Assembly: GCA_021325175.1 (NCBI GenBank)
Contig: JAJPHS010000109.1
Span: 1-43,900 of the forward strand
Direction: 5' to 3'
DNA length: 43,900 nucleotides
Source: Terriglobia bacterium
GTDB lineage: Bacteria > Acidobacteriota > Terriglobia > Bryobacterales > Bryobacteraceae
The position numbers and the translations under genes were made by a program. A model generated the notes under the pieces. The model was given only the letters and a program-made list of their open reading frames with translations, did not search any database and was not told where the DNA came from. Of the stretch, positions 8,464-16,280 are shown one piece after another; the first letter of the stretch is position 1, and each line of letters starts with the position of its first letter.

Positions 8464-9407
8464 CCGCGGATGACCGCCTTGCGCATTAGCTTTCCAAGAC
8501 TTGCGCCGAACGGCGTCGCCAAAATCAGCGATGGCCAGAAATAAGGCAATCGGAAATCGCGATGCGAGCGGAAGCGGCGGCGGATCTCCCACGCTTCTCG
8601 CCAGCGGCCCCATACGCTCCATACACAGGCCGTCTTGAAGGCGCGAATACTTAAAAACGCCGCCAGCAGCGGGCGCAGTTCCTCGGGGCAGTCCGCCACG
8701 ATCGCCGATGGATCTTTTAAAAATGGCTCCAGCGGATGCGGACCCAGGCGCCGATGGCTCAGCTCGGAGCCTTCCGTGTGCAGGATCATTCCCGGCCGGA
8801 GATCGATCCCGACCGGATAGCGCAGCAACAGCTTGAGCCAGAGCGCCGCGTCTTCGGCGTAGGTGCAACGATCCTCGATGAACCCGCCGCAGCGGCGCAC
8901 AGCCTCGGTGCGGCTCAGCGTGCTGCACGAGCTCATGAACGCGACGGCGTGCAGAAAAACTTCGGGCGGCGTAGCCGGGCTGAGGCGAAATGTTCCCTCC
9001 ACCAGCTTGCGCCGCCGCCACATTTTTTCCGTCGATTCGCGGCCAGGATCGCGCAGATAGCCGCAAACGAAGGCGGCTTCTCCGCTATGCCGCAGCCGTT
9101 CGACGCCGCGCTCAAGATAATCCGGCAGCCATTCGTCATCGGCATCGAGGAATGCGATCAGACCGGCGCGCGCGTTTTCGATTCCCCGATTTCGGGCAGC
9201 GCCGGGACCGCTGTTGGCCTGCCGGATCAGGCGGAACCGCGGGTCGGGATAGCGCTCCGCGGTGCAGGGGCCGTCATCGGTCGAGCCATCGTCGATCACT
9301 AAAACTTCAAAATCGCGAAAACTCTGGTTGGCGATCGAATCCAGAGCTCTTTTTACGTACGGCCCCTTGTTGAAAAGCGGGACGACGACGCTGACGGCGG
9401 GTTCCAT
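8460..9407 (-). CDS. GT2-family glycosyltransferase
   Basis: This 315-residue GT-A-fold enzyme transfers a sugar from a nucleotide-sugar, probably to a lipid-linked surface-glycan intermediate. It opens with VSVVVPLFNKGPYV (residues 5-18) and IDDGSTDDG (38-46), then AARNRGIENA and the metal-binding DADDEW at 88-93. The frame stays open for a further 109 codons upstream, but that part antisense-overlaps the next gene and is not family-like, so the ATG at 9407 is chosen. No transmembrane helix is evident. It sits at the edge of the polysaccharide cluster, divergent from a GT4 gene with a 52-base shared promoter region. Donor and acceptor cannot be predicted. Confidence 0.93.
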   Translation of the reverse strand: MEPAVSVVVPLFNKGPYVKRALDSIANQSFRDFEVLVIDDGSTDDGPCTAERYPDPRFRLIRQANSGPGAARNRGIENARAGLIAFLDADDEWLPDYLERGVERLRHSGEAAFVCGYLRDPGRESTEKMWRRRKLVEGTFRLSPATPPEVFLHAVAFMSSCSTLSRTEAVRRCGGFIEDRCTYAEDAALWLKLLLRYPVGIDLRPGMILHTEGSELSHRRLGPHPLEPFLKDPSAIVADCPEELRPLLAAFLSIRAFKTACVWSVWGRWREAWEIRRRFRSHRDFRLPYFWPSLILATPFGASLGKLMRKAVIRG

Positions 9408-9422
9408 TCGAGAAACAGACAG

Positions 9423-9451
9423 ATTATAGCAATCGACCGAAAGGCTATAAT
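9423..9451. promoter_or_regulatory. Divergent promoter with inverted -10 elements
   Basis: A perfect 8-base inverted repeat, ATTATAGC at 9423-9430 and GCTATAAT at 9444-9451, has a 13-base spacer. Each arm contains a consensus TATAAT. The minus copy (9428-9423) faces the GT2 gene and the plus copy (9446-9451) lies eight bases before the GT4 ATG. Each -10 sits about where the other promoter's -35 would be, so the two are likely to compete or to be bound by one dimeric regulator. Confidence 0.6.
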
Positions 9452-9459
9452 ACCGTTCC

Positions 9460-10584
9460 ATGGCCGAAATCCGCGTCGCCGCCGTCATGGAGGCCACCAG
9501 CGTAACCGGGCCGGCGAAAAACCTGCTTCGATTCTGCTCGCTCGCGCGCGAGCATTTCCCGCGCCCTGAAATTTCCGTGGTCACGTTCGTGCGAGGGGCG
9601 GAATCGAACGCATTTACGAAAGCGGCCGGCGCGGCTGGCATCAAAGTTTTCACCATCCCCGAGCGATCGCCGGTGGACGCCCTAATCTCGGGGCGCTTTG
9701 CCCGGCTGCTCCGCGAATTGTCTCCCGATATCATTCAAACCCACGGATCGAAGGCCCACGTTTTCACCCGGCTGGCGCGGCCCGCTCGCGTCAAATGGCT
9801 TGCCTATCATCATGGCTACACCGCCGAGGACCGGAAGATGAAGATGTATAACCGGCTCGGATTGTGGTCCATGAAAGCGGCCGACCGGATCGTCACCGTG
9901 TGCCGCCCGTTTGCAAAACATCTTGAAGCCAGCGGGATCGGGCCGGCGCGAATCCGCATTTTGCCGAACGCCATCGATCCGGCAGCCGAGCGCGCAGCCG
10001 CCGCGAGCGCGCCGGCCGGAATCGAGGCGAGCATTCCACCGGGCGCAAAGTGCCTTCTTGCGGTGGGGCGGCTGTCGCCGGAAAAGGGCCATCGCGATTT
10101 CATCGAAGCGCTCGCGCTTCTGCGGCGCCGGGGCATCGGCGATTTTCGAGCCTTGATCCTGGGCGATGGGCCGGAAAGACAACGGCTTATCCGGCAAATT
10201 GAAAACTGCGGCTTGTCCGGGAACGTTCTTATGCCCGGCCATCAATCGAACCCGCTGCCTTACTACTGTCTGGCGGACGTGTTCGTGCTTCCGTCTCACA
10301 GCGAAGGCTCGCCCAACGTGCTTCTGGAGGCGATGGCCGCCGGGGTTCCGATCGTCGCCTGCGCGGTGGGTGGAGTTCCCGAATCCGTCGAGCATGAGCA
10401 AAGCGCGCTGCTGGTCCAGCCCGGATCGCCGGAGGAGCTGGCCGCGGCAATCGAGCGGGTTCTCAGGGATGCTCCGCTTGCCGCGCGCCTGGGGCAAGCC
10501 GCGCTCGACCGCGTCCAAAGCTTGCATTGTCCCGCTGTATATTGCTCTTCGTTACTGGAGATCTATTCCGAATTGTTACGGTGA
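9460..10584 (+). CDS. GT4-family glycosyltransferase
   Basis: This 374-residue GT-B-fold retaining glycosyltransferase has an N-terminal acceptor domain starting ASTVTGPAKNL-like (it reads EATSVTGPAKNLLRF) and a C-terminal donor domain. The donor domain contains LLAVGRLSPEKGHRDFI, the loop HSEGSPNVLLEAMAAGVPIV and the catalytic E-x7-E pair at residues 282 and 290. It probably adds a hexose to the glycan built by this cluster. The ATG has no Shine-Dalgarno sequence, and a TATAAT ends eight bases upstream. The FkbH-like gene follows after 32 bases. Family assignment is secure, substrate unknown. Confidence 0.94.
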   Translation: MAEIRVAAVMEATSVTGPAKNLLRFCSLAREHFPRPEISVVTFVRGAESNAFTKAAGAAGIKVFTIPERSPVDALISGRFARLLRELSPDIIQTHGSKAHVFTRLARPARVKWLAYHHGYTAEDRKMKMYNRLGLWSMKAADRIVTVCRPFAKHLEASGIGPARIRILPNAIDPAAERAAAASAPAGIEASIPPGAKCLLAVGRLSPEKGHRDFIEALALLRRRGIGDFRALILGDGPERQRLIRQIENCGLSGNVLMPGHQSNPLPYYCLADVFVLPSHSEGSPNVLLEAMAAGVPIVACAVGGVPESVEHEQSALLVQPGSPEELAAAIERVLRDAPLAARLGQAALDRVQSLHCPAVYCSSLLEIYSELLR

Positions 10585-10586
10585 GT

Positions 10587-10595
10587 TGGTATAAT
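10587..10595 (+). promoter_or_regulatory. Extended -10 promoter element upstream of the fkbH-like gene
   Basis: TGGTATAAT is a perfect extended -10 (TGnTATAAT) lying between the GT4 stop and the fkbH-like ATG, 21 bases before the start. It would give a leader of about 15 bases. No good -35 is seen, which extended -10 promoters can do without. It could let the acyl-carrier module be transcribed apart from the GT4 gene. Confidence 0.5.
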
Positions 10596-10616
10596 CGGTA
10601 ACGTTCAAAACGCGGG

Positions 10617-12347
10617 ATGATGACTTTAACCGAAGCCCTGCGGCAGATCAAACGGGCGCCCGTGGATTCCCAGCCTTTTCGAGCGGTTCTCGCTTGCGGC
10701 TTCACTCCCCTGCATTTGAGCACTTTCCTGGCGGCGCATCTGCAACGCCGGCTTCCATCGAGAGCGGTGGATGTCATCTGCGGTTTATATGGCGATCTGG
10801 CGGGTACGTTGCGCAAAAGCGCCGGAAAGAATCCGAGCGCGGTGGCGGTCGCGCTGGAGTGGGCCGATCTGGACCCGCGATTGGGGTATCGCAATCTGGG
10901 CGGGTGGGGCCCGGCGGAGCAGGATGATATTGTCCGGCAAGTGAAAGCCAGGCTAGGATCGCTGCGCCGCGCGATCGAAGAGGTTGCCGCTGCTGTTCCG
11001 GTGGTGATCGCGTTTCCGACCTTGCCTCTGCCGCCGGTTTTTCACACCGGATCGTGGCAGGCCGGCAGCGCTCAAGCGAGATTAAACGCGCTGGTGCAAG
11101 AGCTTGCCGCCGAGTTTTCCGCCCACGCCTCCATTTCGATCGTCAGCGCGCAGCGTCTCGATTTGGTTTCCCCGGCCGGCGAACGTTACGATCTTCAATC
11201 CGACCTGTTTACCGGGTTTCCTTATAAACGCGCGCACGCATCGGCGCTGGGCGAGGCGTTGGCGAACCTGATCGCGCCGCCGCCGCCTAAAAAAGGGCTG
11301 GTCACCGATCTGGACGATACGCTGTGGAGCGGGATCGTCGGCGAAGTGGGGCCGCAAGGGGTGCACTGGGATCTGGAAAATCACGCCCAAATTCACGGCT
11401 TGTATCAACAGACGTTGCGCGCGCTCGCCGACGAAGGAGTTTTGATCGCGATCGCCAGCAAAAACGATGCCGCGACGGTGGAGCGAGCGCTGGCGCGCCC
11501 GGACATGATCCTTTCTCCGGAAAAAATTTTCCCGGTCGAAGTCCATTGGCACGCGAAATCGGGATCGGTGGCGCGAATTCTTAAAGCCTGGAACATCGGC
11601 GCGGGCGATGTGGTGTTTGTCGACGACAGCCCGCTCGAGCTCGCTGAGGTGGAGCAGGCCTTTCCTGGAATCCATTGCCTGCGCTTCCGGCCGGGCGATT
11701 ATGCGTCGGCCGAAGCCTTTCTCACCGGCCTGCGCGACCTGTTCGCGCGAAAGCGCATTTCCGGCGAAGACACGCTGCGCCGCGAAAGCTTGCGGTCCGC
11801 CTCCGAATTTCAATCGCAGATCGCGCAAAACGACGCTTCGCAAGAATTTCTGCGGGAGCTGAACGGCTCGATCGCGGTAAACACGGACGCCGCCGAAGAC
11901 CCGCGGTCGCTGGAGCTGGTCAATAAAACGAATCAGTTCAATTTGAACGGCCAGCGATTCGATCCGGTCGAATGGCGGTCGCTGGCGGCGTCGCCGGACG
12001 CGTTTGTCTGGTCCGTTGCGTATCAGGACAAGTTTGGTTCGCTTGGCAAGATCGCCGTTCTGGCCGGTAAGGTCCGCGAACGCAAAGTGTTCCTCGAAAG
12101 CTGGGTGATGAGCTGCCGGGCCTTCGCCCGCGGCATCGAGAATCATTGCCTGGCGCTGTTGTACGAACGGACCGGTGCCGGGGAGATCGTTTTCTGTTTC
12201 CGCGCCACGGACCGCAACGGGCCGCTTCAGGATTTTCTTTCGCGTCTGCTGGGGCGCGCGCCGGAGCCGGCCGCGCGGCTGGAGCGGCGCGAATTCGAAC
12301 AGCGCGATCTACCTCTTTACCATAAAATCCAGTGGAGCCAATCATGA
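10617..12347 (+). CDS. FkbH-like HAD-IIIC family protein
   Basis: FkbH-type proteins dephosphorylate 1,3-bisphosphoglycerate and load the glyceryl group onto an acyl carrier protein in methoxymalonyl-ACP synthesis; related proteins occur in surface-glycan clusters. This one is 576 residues. About 1-225 is an N-terminal domain, the HAD nucleophile motif DLDDTLW is at 231-237 (VFVDDSPLELAEV later in the domain), and about 410-560 is a GNAT-like C-terminal domain (NKTNQFNLNGQR and FLESWVMSCRAF). Start is the ATG at 10617, with a second in-frame ATG at 10620. Its stop overlaps the ACP start as ATGA. The other methoxymalonyl enzymes are absent, so the product may remain glyceryl-ACP or a similar short acyl-ACP. 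That is inference. Confidence 0.92.
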   Translation: MMTLTEALRQIKRAPVDSQPFRAVLACGFTPLHLSTFLAAHLQRRLPSRAVDVICGLYGDLAGTLRKSAGKNPSAVAVALEWADLDPRLGYRNLGGWGPAEQDDIVRQVKARLGSLRRAIEEVAAAVPVVIAFPTLPLPPVFHTGSWQAGSAQARLNALVQELAAEFSAHASISIVSAQRLDLVSPAGERYDLQSDLFTGFPYKRAHASALGEALANLIAPPPPKKGLVTDLDDTLWSGIVGEVGPQGVHWDLENHAQIHGLYQQTLRALADEGVLIAIASKNDAATVERALARPDMILSPEKIFPVEVHWHAKSGSVARILKAWNIGAGDVVFVDDSPLELAEVEQAFPGIHCLRFRPGDYASAEAFLTGLRDLFARKRISGEDTLRRESLRSASEFQSQIAQNDASQEFLRELNGSIAVNTDAAEDPRSLELVNKTNQFNLNGQRFDPVEWRSLAASPDAFVWSVAYQDKFGSLGKIAVLAGKVRERKVFLESWVMSCRAFARGIENHCLALLYERTGAGEIVFCFRATDRNGPLQDFLSRLLGRAPEPAARLERREFEQRDLPLYHKIQWSQS

Positions 12348-12598
12348 ACGACATCCGCGCTCGATTGACGACCTGTTTCGCCACGGTTTTCCCGGCGCTG
12401 GAGCCAGCGAAAATTCCCTCGGCGACACAAAAAACAGTCGCGGCATGGGACTCCGTTGCCGCCATCACGCTGCTGAACGTGATCGAAGAGGAGTTCAACA
12501 CGCAGGTCGATTTCGAAGCGCTGGCCGATCTCGATTCCTTCGATGCGATCGCCGCGTATTTAAACGATCGAGTCGCAGCGGAAAACCAGGGCGCTTAA
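12344..12598 (+). CDS. Acyl carrier protein
   Basis: This 84-residue acidic helical protein has the carrier signature WDSVAAITLLNVIEEEF. Serine 37 in the DS pair is the expected 4'-phosphopantetheine site. The start is the ATG within the ATGA overlap with the FkbH-like gene, and its TAA overlaps the next ATG (TAATG), so the three genes are translationally coupled. It is likely a dedicated carrier for the group loaded by the FkbH-like protein rather than the fatty-acid ACP, because no fab genes are adjacent. Confidence 0.88.
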   Translation: MNDIRARLTTCFATVFPALEPAKIPSATQKTVAAWDSVAAITLLNVIEEEFNTQVDFEALADLDSFDAIAAYLNDRVAAENQGA

Positions 12599-13017
12599 TG
12601 GAAGCTACGCTGCTCGGCAAGCTCCATCATGTCGGCTTTGTGGTGCGCTCGATTGAGGAATCGTTGGGAGGGTTTTTACATTCGCTCGATTCTCACGCCG
12701 CCACCGGCGTGATCCACGATCCGCTCCAGCAGGTCAACGTGCTGTTTCTCCGGACCGGTTCCGCGGAATCGATGATTGAGCTGGTCGAGCCTGCTGGAGA
12801 AAAATCGCCGGTCCGCCGCTTTCTCGAAAAGGGCGGAGGCTTGAATCATCTGTGCTACGAGGTCGCCGACATTGAAGGCGCACTCGAGCGGATGAAGCTC
12901 CGGGCCGCCACCATCGTCAGCAGACCCAAACCTGCCGCCGCTTTCAACGGCCGTCCGGTCGCCTGGGCCGTGACCAAAGAGTGGCTGCTGATCGAGCTGC
13001 TCCAGGCGGAGAGGTAA
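12598..13017 (+). CDS. VOC-family, methylmalonyl-CoA epimerase-like protein
   Basis: This 139-residue vicinal-oxygen-chelate protein keeps four candidate metal ligands in the family pattern: H11 in HHVGFVV, a glutamate in MIELVEP, a histidine in GLNHLCYEV and a glutamate in LIELLQ. Methylmalonyl-CoA epimerase is the closest familiar type. Coupled to an ACP and an FkbH-like gene, it may instead epimerise or isomerise a carrier-bound acyl group. The ATG overlaps the ACP stop. The frame is open further upstream, but that part is a shadow of the FkbH-like gene. The precise substrate is unknown. Confidence 0.85.
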   Translation: MEATLLGKLHHVGFVVRSIEESLGGFLHSLDSHAATGVIHDPLQQVNVLFLRTGSAESMIELVEPAGEKSPVRRFLEKGGGLNHLCYEVADIEGALERMKLRAATIVSRPKPAAAFNGRPVAWAVTKEWLLIELLQAER

Positions 13018-13022
13018 GCGAG

Positions 13023-13778
13023 GTGGCGCGGTCTTTTCTGCTTAAATTGCACCGCGGCGAAGGGCCGTTTTTCGGTTTCCTTAAACGCCTGATTCTGGCG
13101 AGCATGCGTTCCAGCTTCACGCCGCCGCGCGCGATCAAGCCGCTCTTCTGCTTTTTTTATCACGCGCATTACGCCGTTTCCTTCGGATTTCGCCAGTTTT
13201 TGAATATTATTTATCGCGGGCCGCTGTTTAAGGCGCGGTGTGAAACGGTCGGCCGGAATCTGAGTATCTGGTCAATGCCCGCCATTGTGGGACCGGTCCG
13301 GATTTTTATCGGCGACGATGTGGAGATTTTCGGGCACCTGGGAGTGACCAGCGGGCGGATTTTCGACGAGCCGCGGCTGGTGATCGGGGACCGGGTTGAT
13401 ATCGGCCACAACATCCAGATCACGGTCAACCGCGAGGTGGTCATCGAGGAGGAAGTGAACATCGCCTCCGGCGTGCGAATTCTCGATACCGACGCGCATC
13501 CCCGCGATACCGATGCCCGCGCGAAAGGTCTGCCTCCGCCCGAAGCGGAGATCAAGGCCGTGCGCATCGGCCGCCGCGCCTGGCTGGGGCAGAGTTGCTT
13601 CATCATGAAGGGCGTGACGGTCGGCGAAGGAGCGGTGATCGGGGCCAATAGCGTCGTGGTCACCGATATTCCGCCGTATGCGGTGGCGATCGGCAATCCG
13701 GCGCGGGTGGTGGTTAAAGATGTTCGCCAGGCGGCGGCTCCGGGCAAGTCCGCGGAGCCTGCGCCGCCGCGCGCGTGA
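13023..13778 (+). CDS. Left-handed beta-helix acyltransferase
   Basis: This protein of about 251 residues has hexapeptide repeats such as LVIGDRVDIGHNIQI, VVIEEEVNIASGVRI and VTVGEGAVIGANSVV, and ends with a CysE/Maa-type sequence AVAIGNPARVV. Such enzymes acetylate or acylate sugars using CoA or ACP donors. The GTG at 13023, five bases after the VOC gene, is chosen because a purine-rich GAGAGG precedes it and the upstream frame overlaps the VOC gene. It is the last gene of the FkbH-ACP-VOC unit, so it may use the ACP-bound group. Its last 65 bases overlap the tail of the convergent acyltransferase gene. Confidence 0.88.
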   Translation: MARSFLLKLHRGEGPFFGFLKRLILASMRSSFTPPRAIKPLFCFFYHAHYAVSFGFRQFLNIIYRGPLFKARCETVGRNLSIWSMPAIVGPVRIFIGDDVEIFGHLGVTSGRIFDEPRLVIGDRVDIGHNIQITVNREVVIEEEVNIASGVRILDTDAHPRDTDARAKGLPPPEAEIKAVRIGRRAWLGQSCFIMKGVTVGEGAVIGANSVVVTDIPPYAVAIGNPARVVVKDVRQAAAPGKSAEPAPPRA

Positions 13779-14331
13779 TCGGCTTTGCCGGATTGCCCGC
13801 GACCACGATTTTGTCCGGCACGGGCCTGATCACCACCGAACCGGCGCCCACCGTTGAGCTGTTCCCGACGTCTGCCATCACGATAGCGCTTGCGCCGATC
13901 CAGCAGTCGGCGCCGATCTCGATGCGCTGAAACTCCCCCTTCTCCGCTCCCTGAAGACCCCCGGCGGCGTCGCGGGGATGCTGCCGCCGGCCGCTGAGGA
14001 TCTGCACCCCGGAGGCGATTTGCGTCCGCTCTCCGATGCTGACTTTTCCAAGCACGCAGAATGATCCTATATAAACCCCCGGCGCAACGCGCGCGTCGCG
14101 ATGAGCGAAGAAGGTCCCGAATGAGATCCGGGCCGCGAGCGAACATTCGGCCAGCGTCAGCCGATAATACGCCGCGCGAAAATAATCGCCCAGAATCCCC
14201 GGACCGAGCGCCGCCAGGTGCGCTCCCATCGTAAACAGCGGCCTTACGCGGCCGAATCCGGCGAGCAGGGCGAAGGGCAACGCCAGCAGCAGAAAGAAAA
14301 AGTTCGCGATCCGCTTCGCCGCCGGTTTCAA
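13714..14331 (-). CDS. Left-handed beta-helix acyltransferase (WcaF/CysE-like)
   Basis: This 205-residue protein has an N-terminal hydrophobic stretch (FFFLLLALPFALLAGF) followed by hexapeptide repeats (ARISFGTFFAHRDARVAPGV and IEIGADCWIGASAIV) and a typical ending VVAGNPAKPI. It probably acylates a sugar of the surface glycan near the membrane. The TTG start at 14331 is well supported: GGGAGG lies five bases upstream, and the upstream ATGs are out of frame or stopped. It overlaps the other acyltransferase tail to tail by 65 bases and is divergent from the amidotransferase gene. Confidence 0.87.
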   Translation of the reverse strand: MKPAAKRIANFFFLLLALPFALLAGFGRVRPLFTMGAHLAALGPGILGDYFRAAYYRLTLAECSLAARISFGTFFAHRDARVAPGVYIGSFCVLGKVSIGERTQIASGVQILSGRRQHPRDAAGGLQGAEKGEFQRIEIGADCWIGASAIVMADVGNSSTVGAGSVVIRPVPDKIVVAGNPAKPITRAAAQAPRTCPEPPPGEHL

Positions 14332-14381
14332 GACTGCCTCCCGCCCATCACATCAGGATAGCTGTGTCACGCTTCATCTGC

Positions 14382-14387
14382 GACAAT
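14382..14387 (+). promoter_or_regulatory. -10-like element before the amidotransferase gene
   Basis: GACAAT ends six bases before the ATG at 14394, with no Shine-Dalgarno sequence between. The same bases read as TATTGT on the other strand, so this element could also fire toward the divergent acyltransferase. It is a weak match and is listed because the spacing recurs at other operon heads. Confidence 0.3.
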
Positions 14388-14393
14388 AGCGAA

Positions 14394-16280
14394 ATGTGCG
14401 GAATTGCCGGTTTCATCAGCACCGGCGAGCCGGGTGGCGAAATCCCGGCGGTACGAGCCATGATGGCGGCGCTGGCCCGCCGCGGACCCGACGGCGAGGG
14501 CCTGAATCATTGGCCGGGCGTAACTTTAGGTCACCGGCGTCTGGCCATTATCGATCTGAGCGCCGCCGGCCACCAGCCGATGCTCTCCGAGGATGGGCGG
14601 ATCGGGCTGGTCTTCAACGGCTGCATCTATAATTTCGAGGAACTAAGGCGGGAACTGCAAGCCGCCGGATGGTCGTTCCGGTCGCGCTGCGACACCGAGG
14701 TTCTGCTCATCGGATACCAGGAGTGGGGCGCGCGCGAGATGGCAAGGCGGCTGCACGGCATGTTCGCTTTCGCCATCTGGGATCAGGGTTCGCGCAAATT
14801 GACGCTGGTCCGCGACCGGCTCGGGGTAAAACCGCTGATCTATGCCATCAAAGGTCAGGAGCTTGTTTTCGCCTCGACGATCTCGGCGCTGGCGGCGGCC
14901 GGAGCGGCGGGCGAAATCGATCCGGCCGCCGTGCTCGAATATCTCGAATTTGGTTTCGTGACCGACGAGCGCTCGATTTTTCAGGGCGTCCGTAAACTGC
15001 CGCCGGCAACGATTCTCGAATGGCAGGATGGCCGCGTGTCGGAATTCCGCTACTGGTCGTTGCCCGCCACGGATAATTTCGCGCCGGTCCGCTTCGAGGA
15101 TGCGGTCGAGGAAACTGAGAGCAGAATTATCGAGGCGGTGCGCATCCGCCTTTGCGCCGACGTGCCGATTGCAGCGCTGCTCAGCGGCGGCATCGATTCC
15201 GCGCTGGTCTGCTGGGCTCTGGCGCGCCTTCAGGCGAACGTGACTGCTTTCACGATCGGAGCGGCGCGCGACGCCTCCGATGAAGCGGATGCCGCGCGCC
15301 AGACCGCCATAAAGCTCGGAATTCCGCATGAGGTGATCCCGTGGGAAGAAGCCGGCGCGCCGGTGCTTGAGGAACTGCTCGATGCATTCAGCGAGCCGTT
15401 CGCCTGCCAATCCGCGCTCGGCGTTCTGCATCTGGCGCAAGCCATCCGGCCGAAAGCGACGGTTCTGCTGACCGGAGACGGCGGCGACGATGTTTTCCTC
15501 GGCTATCCGTTTTTTTACAACGTCTGGCGAGCCCAGCGAATTGCGCTGCGGCTTCCTGAATGGGCGCCCGCCGCCTGGAAGCGGATTCGCCCCCTGGCTG
15601 TGTTCGCCGCCGGCCGCCGCGCCGGCAACTTTGGCGATTACGTCGTGGGCGGGCTGGGCGCCTATAATCGCGTCCGCGCCGGTTTGCCGTATTTCGAGGA
15701 ACGGGGGATGCTCGGCGAGCGCCTGCGCGATCTGCGGCTGGAACAGCGCCAGATTCCGGCATCTTTTTCCTCCGCGCGCCGGCTTCTGAGCGATGTCTTC
15801 AAATATCATCAAAAAACGCATTTTTTGAGCGAATTTATGCCAAAAGTGGACGGTGGAACAATGTATTGGGGTCTGGAGGCGCGCGCGCCGTTTCTCGATC
15901 ATTCGCTGTGGGAATACGCCGCGTCGCTGCCGCCGGAGATCCGGTTTCATGATGGAAAGCTCAAAGCCGTGCTGCGGGAAATCGTGGCGCGCCGCATCGG
16001 CAGGACGGTTGCCGTCCGCCGCAAACAGGGCTTCACGATTCCAGTGGAAAAATGGCTCGAAACCGGCGGACGCGACCGGCTCGAGCTGCTGCGATCCGGA
16101 ACGCGCCTGGAAAGCGACGGCTGGATCCGTCGCGGCCGCCTGGCTACGGAGATCGATCGTTTTGGCAAGTCCGGCGCCGCTCCGCTGCCGCTCTGGTATC
16201 TTCTGGTATTGGAAAAGTGGCTGCAAAGGCAGGCCGGGATTCGGGTGCGCCCGGCGCCGATCATTGCGGGAGTGGCGTGA
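14394..16280 (+). CDS. Asparagine synthase-like glutamine amidotransferase
   Basis: This 628-residue AsnB-type protein begins MCGIAGF, so after methionine removal Cys2 is the N-terminal nucleophile of the glutaminase domain (about 1-210). The synthetase domain has the ATP-pyrophosphatase motif SGGIDS at 264-269 and LTGDGGDDVFLGYP later. The ATG at 14394 is required to expose this cysteine, so the ten extra upstream codons are rejected. Classical AsnB makes asparagine. In polysaccharide clusters such proteins are common and are suspected of amidating a sugar acid. Its stop overlaps the methyltransferase start as GTGA. Confidence 0.93.
   Translation: MCGIAGFISTGEPGGEIPAVRAMMAALARRGPDGEGLNHWPGVTLGHRRLAIIDLSAAGHQPMLSEDGRIGLVFNGCIYNFEELRRELQAAGWSFRSRCDTEVLLIGYQEWGAREMARRLHGMFAFAIWDQGSRKLTLVRDRLGVKPLIYAIKGQELVFASTISALAAAGAAGEIDPAAVLEYLEFGFVTDERSIFQGVRKLPPATILEWQDGRVSEFRYWSLPATDNFAPVRFEDAVEETESRIIEAVRIRLCADVPIAALLSGGIDSALVCWALARLQANVTAFTIGAARDASDEADAARQTAIKLGIPHEVIPWEEAGAPVLEELLDAFSEPFACQSALGVLHLAQAIRPKATVLLTGDGGDDVFLGYPFFYNVWRAQRIALRLPEWAPAAWKRIRPLAVFAAGRRAGNFGDYVVGGLGAYNRVRAGLPYFEERGMLGERLRDLRLEQRQIPASFSSARRLLSDVFKYHQKTHFLSEFMPKVDGGTMYWGLEARAPFLDHSLWEYAASLPPEIRFHDGKLKAVLREIVARRIGRTVAVRRKQGFTIPVEKWLETGGRDRLELLRSGTRLESDGWIRRGRLATEIDRFGKSGAAPLPLWYLLVLEKWLQRQAGIRVRPAPIIAGVA

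Noticed and set aside
14643-16226. 527-codon frame antisense to the amidotransferase gene
   Set aside because: The sense protein carries catalytic motifs along its full length; the antisense product is low-complexity and without family features.
10617-16280. Polyketide or nonribosomal peptide cluster suggested by FkbH, ACP and AsnB-like genes
   Set aside because: There is no ketosynthase, acyltransferase domain, adenylation or condensation domain, and all neighbours are glycan genes.
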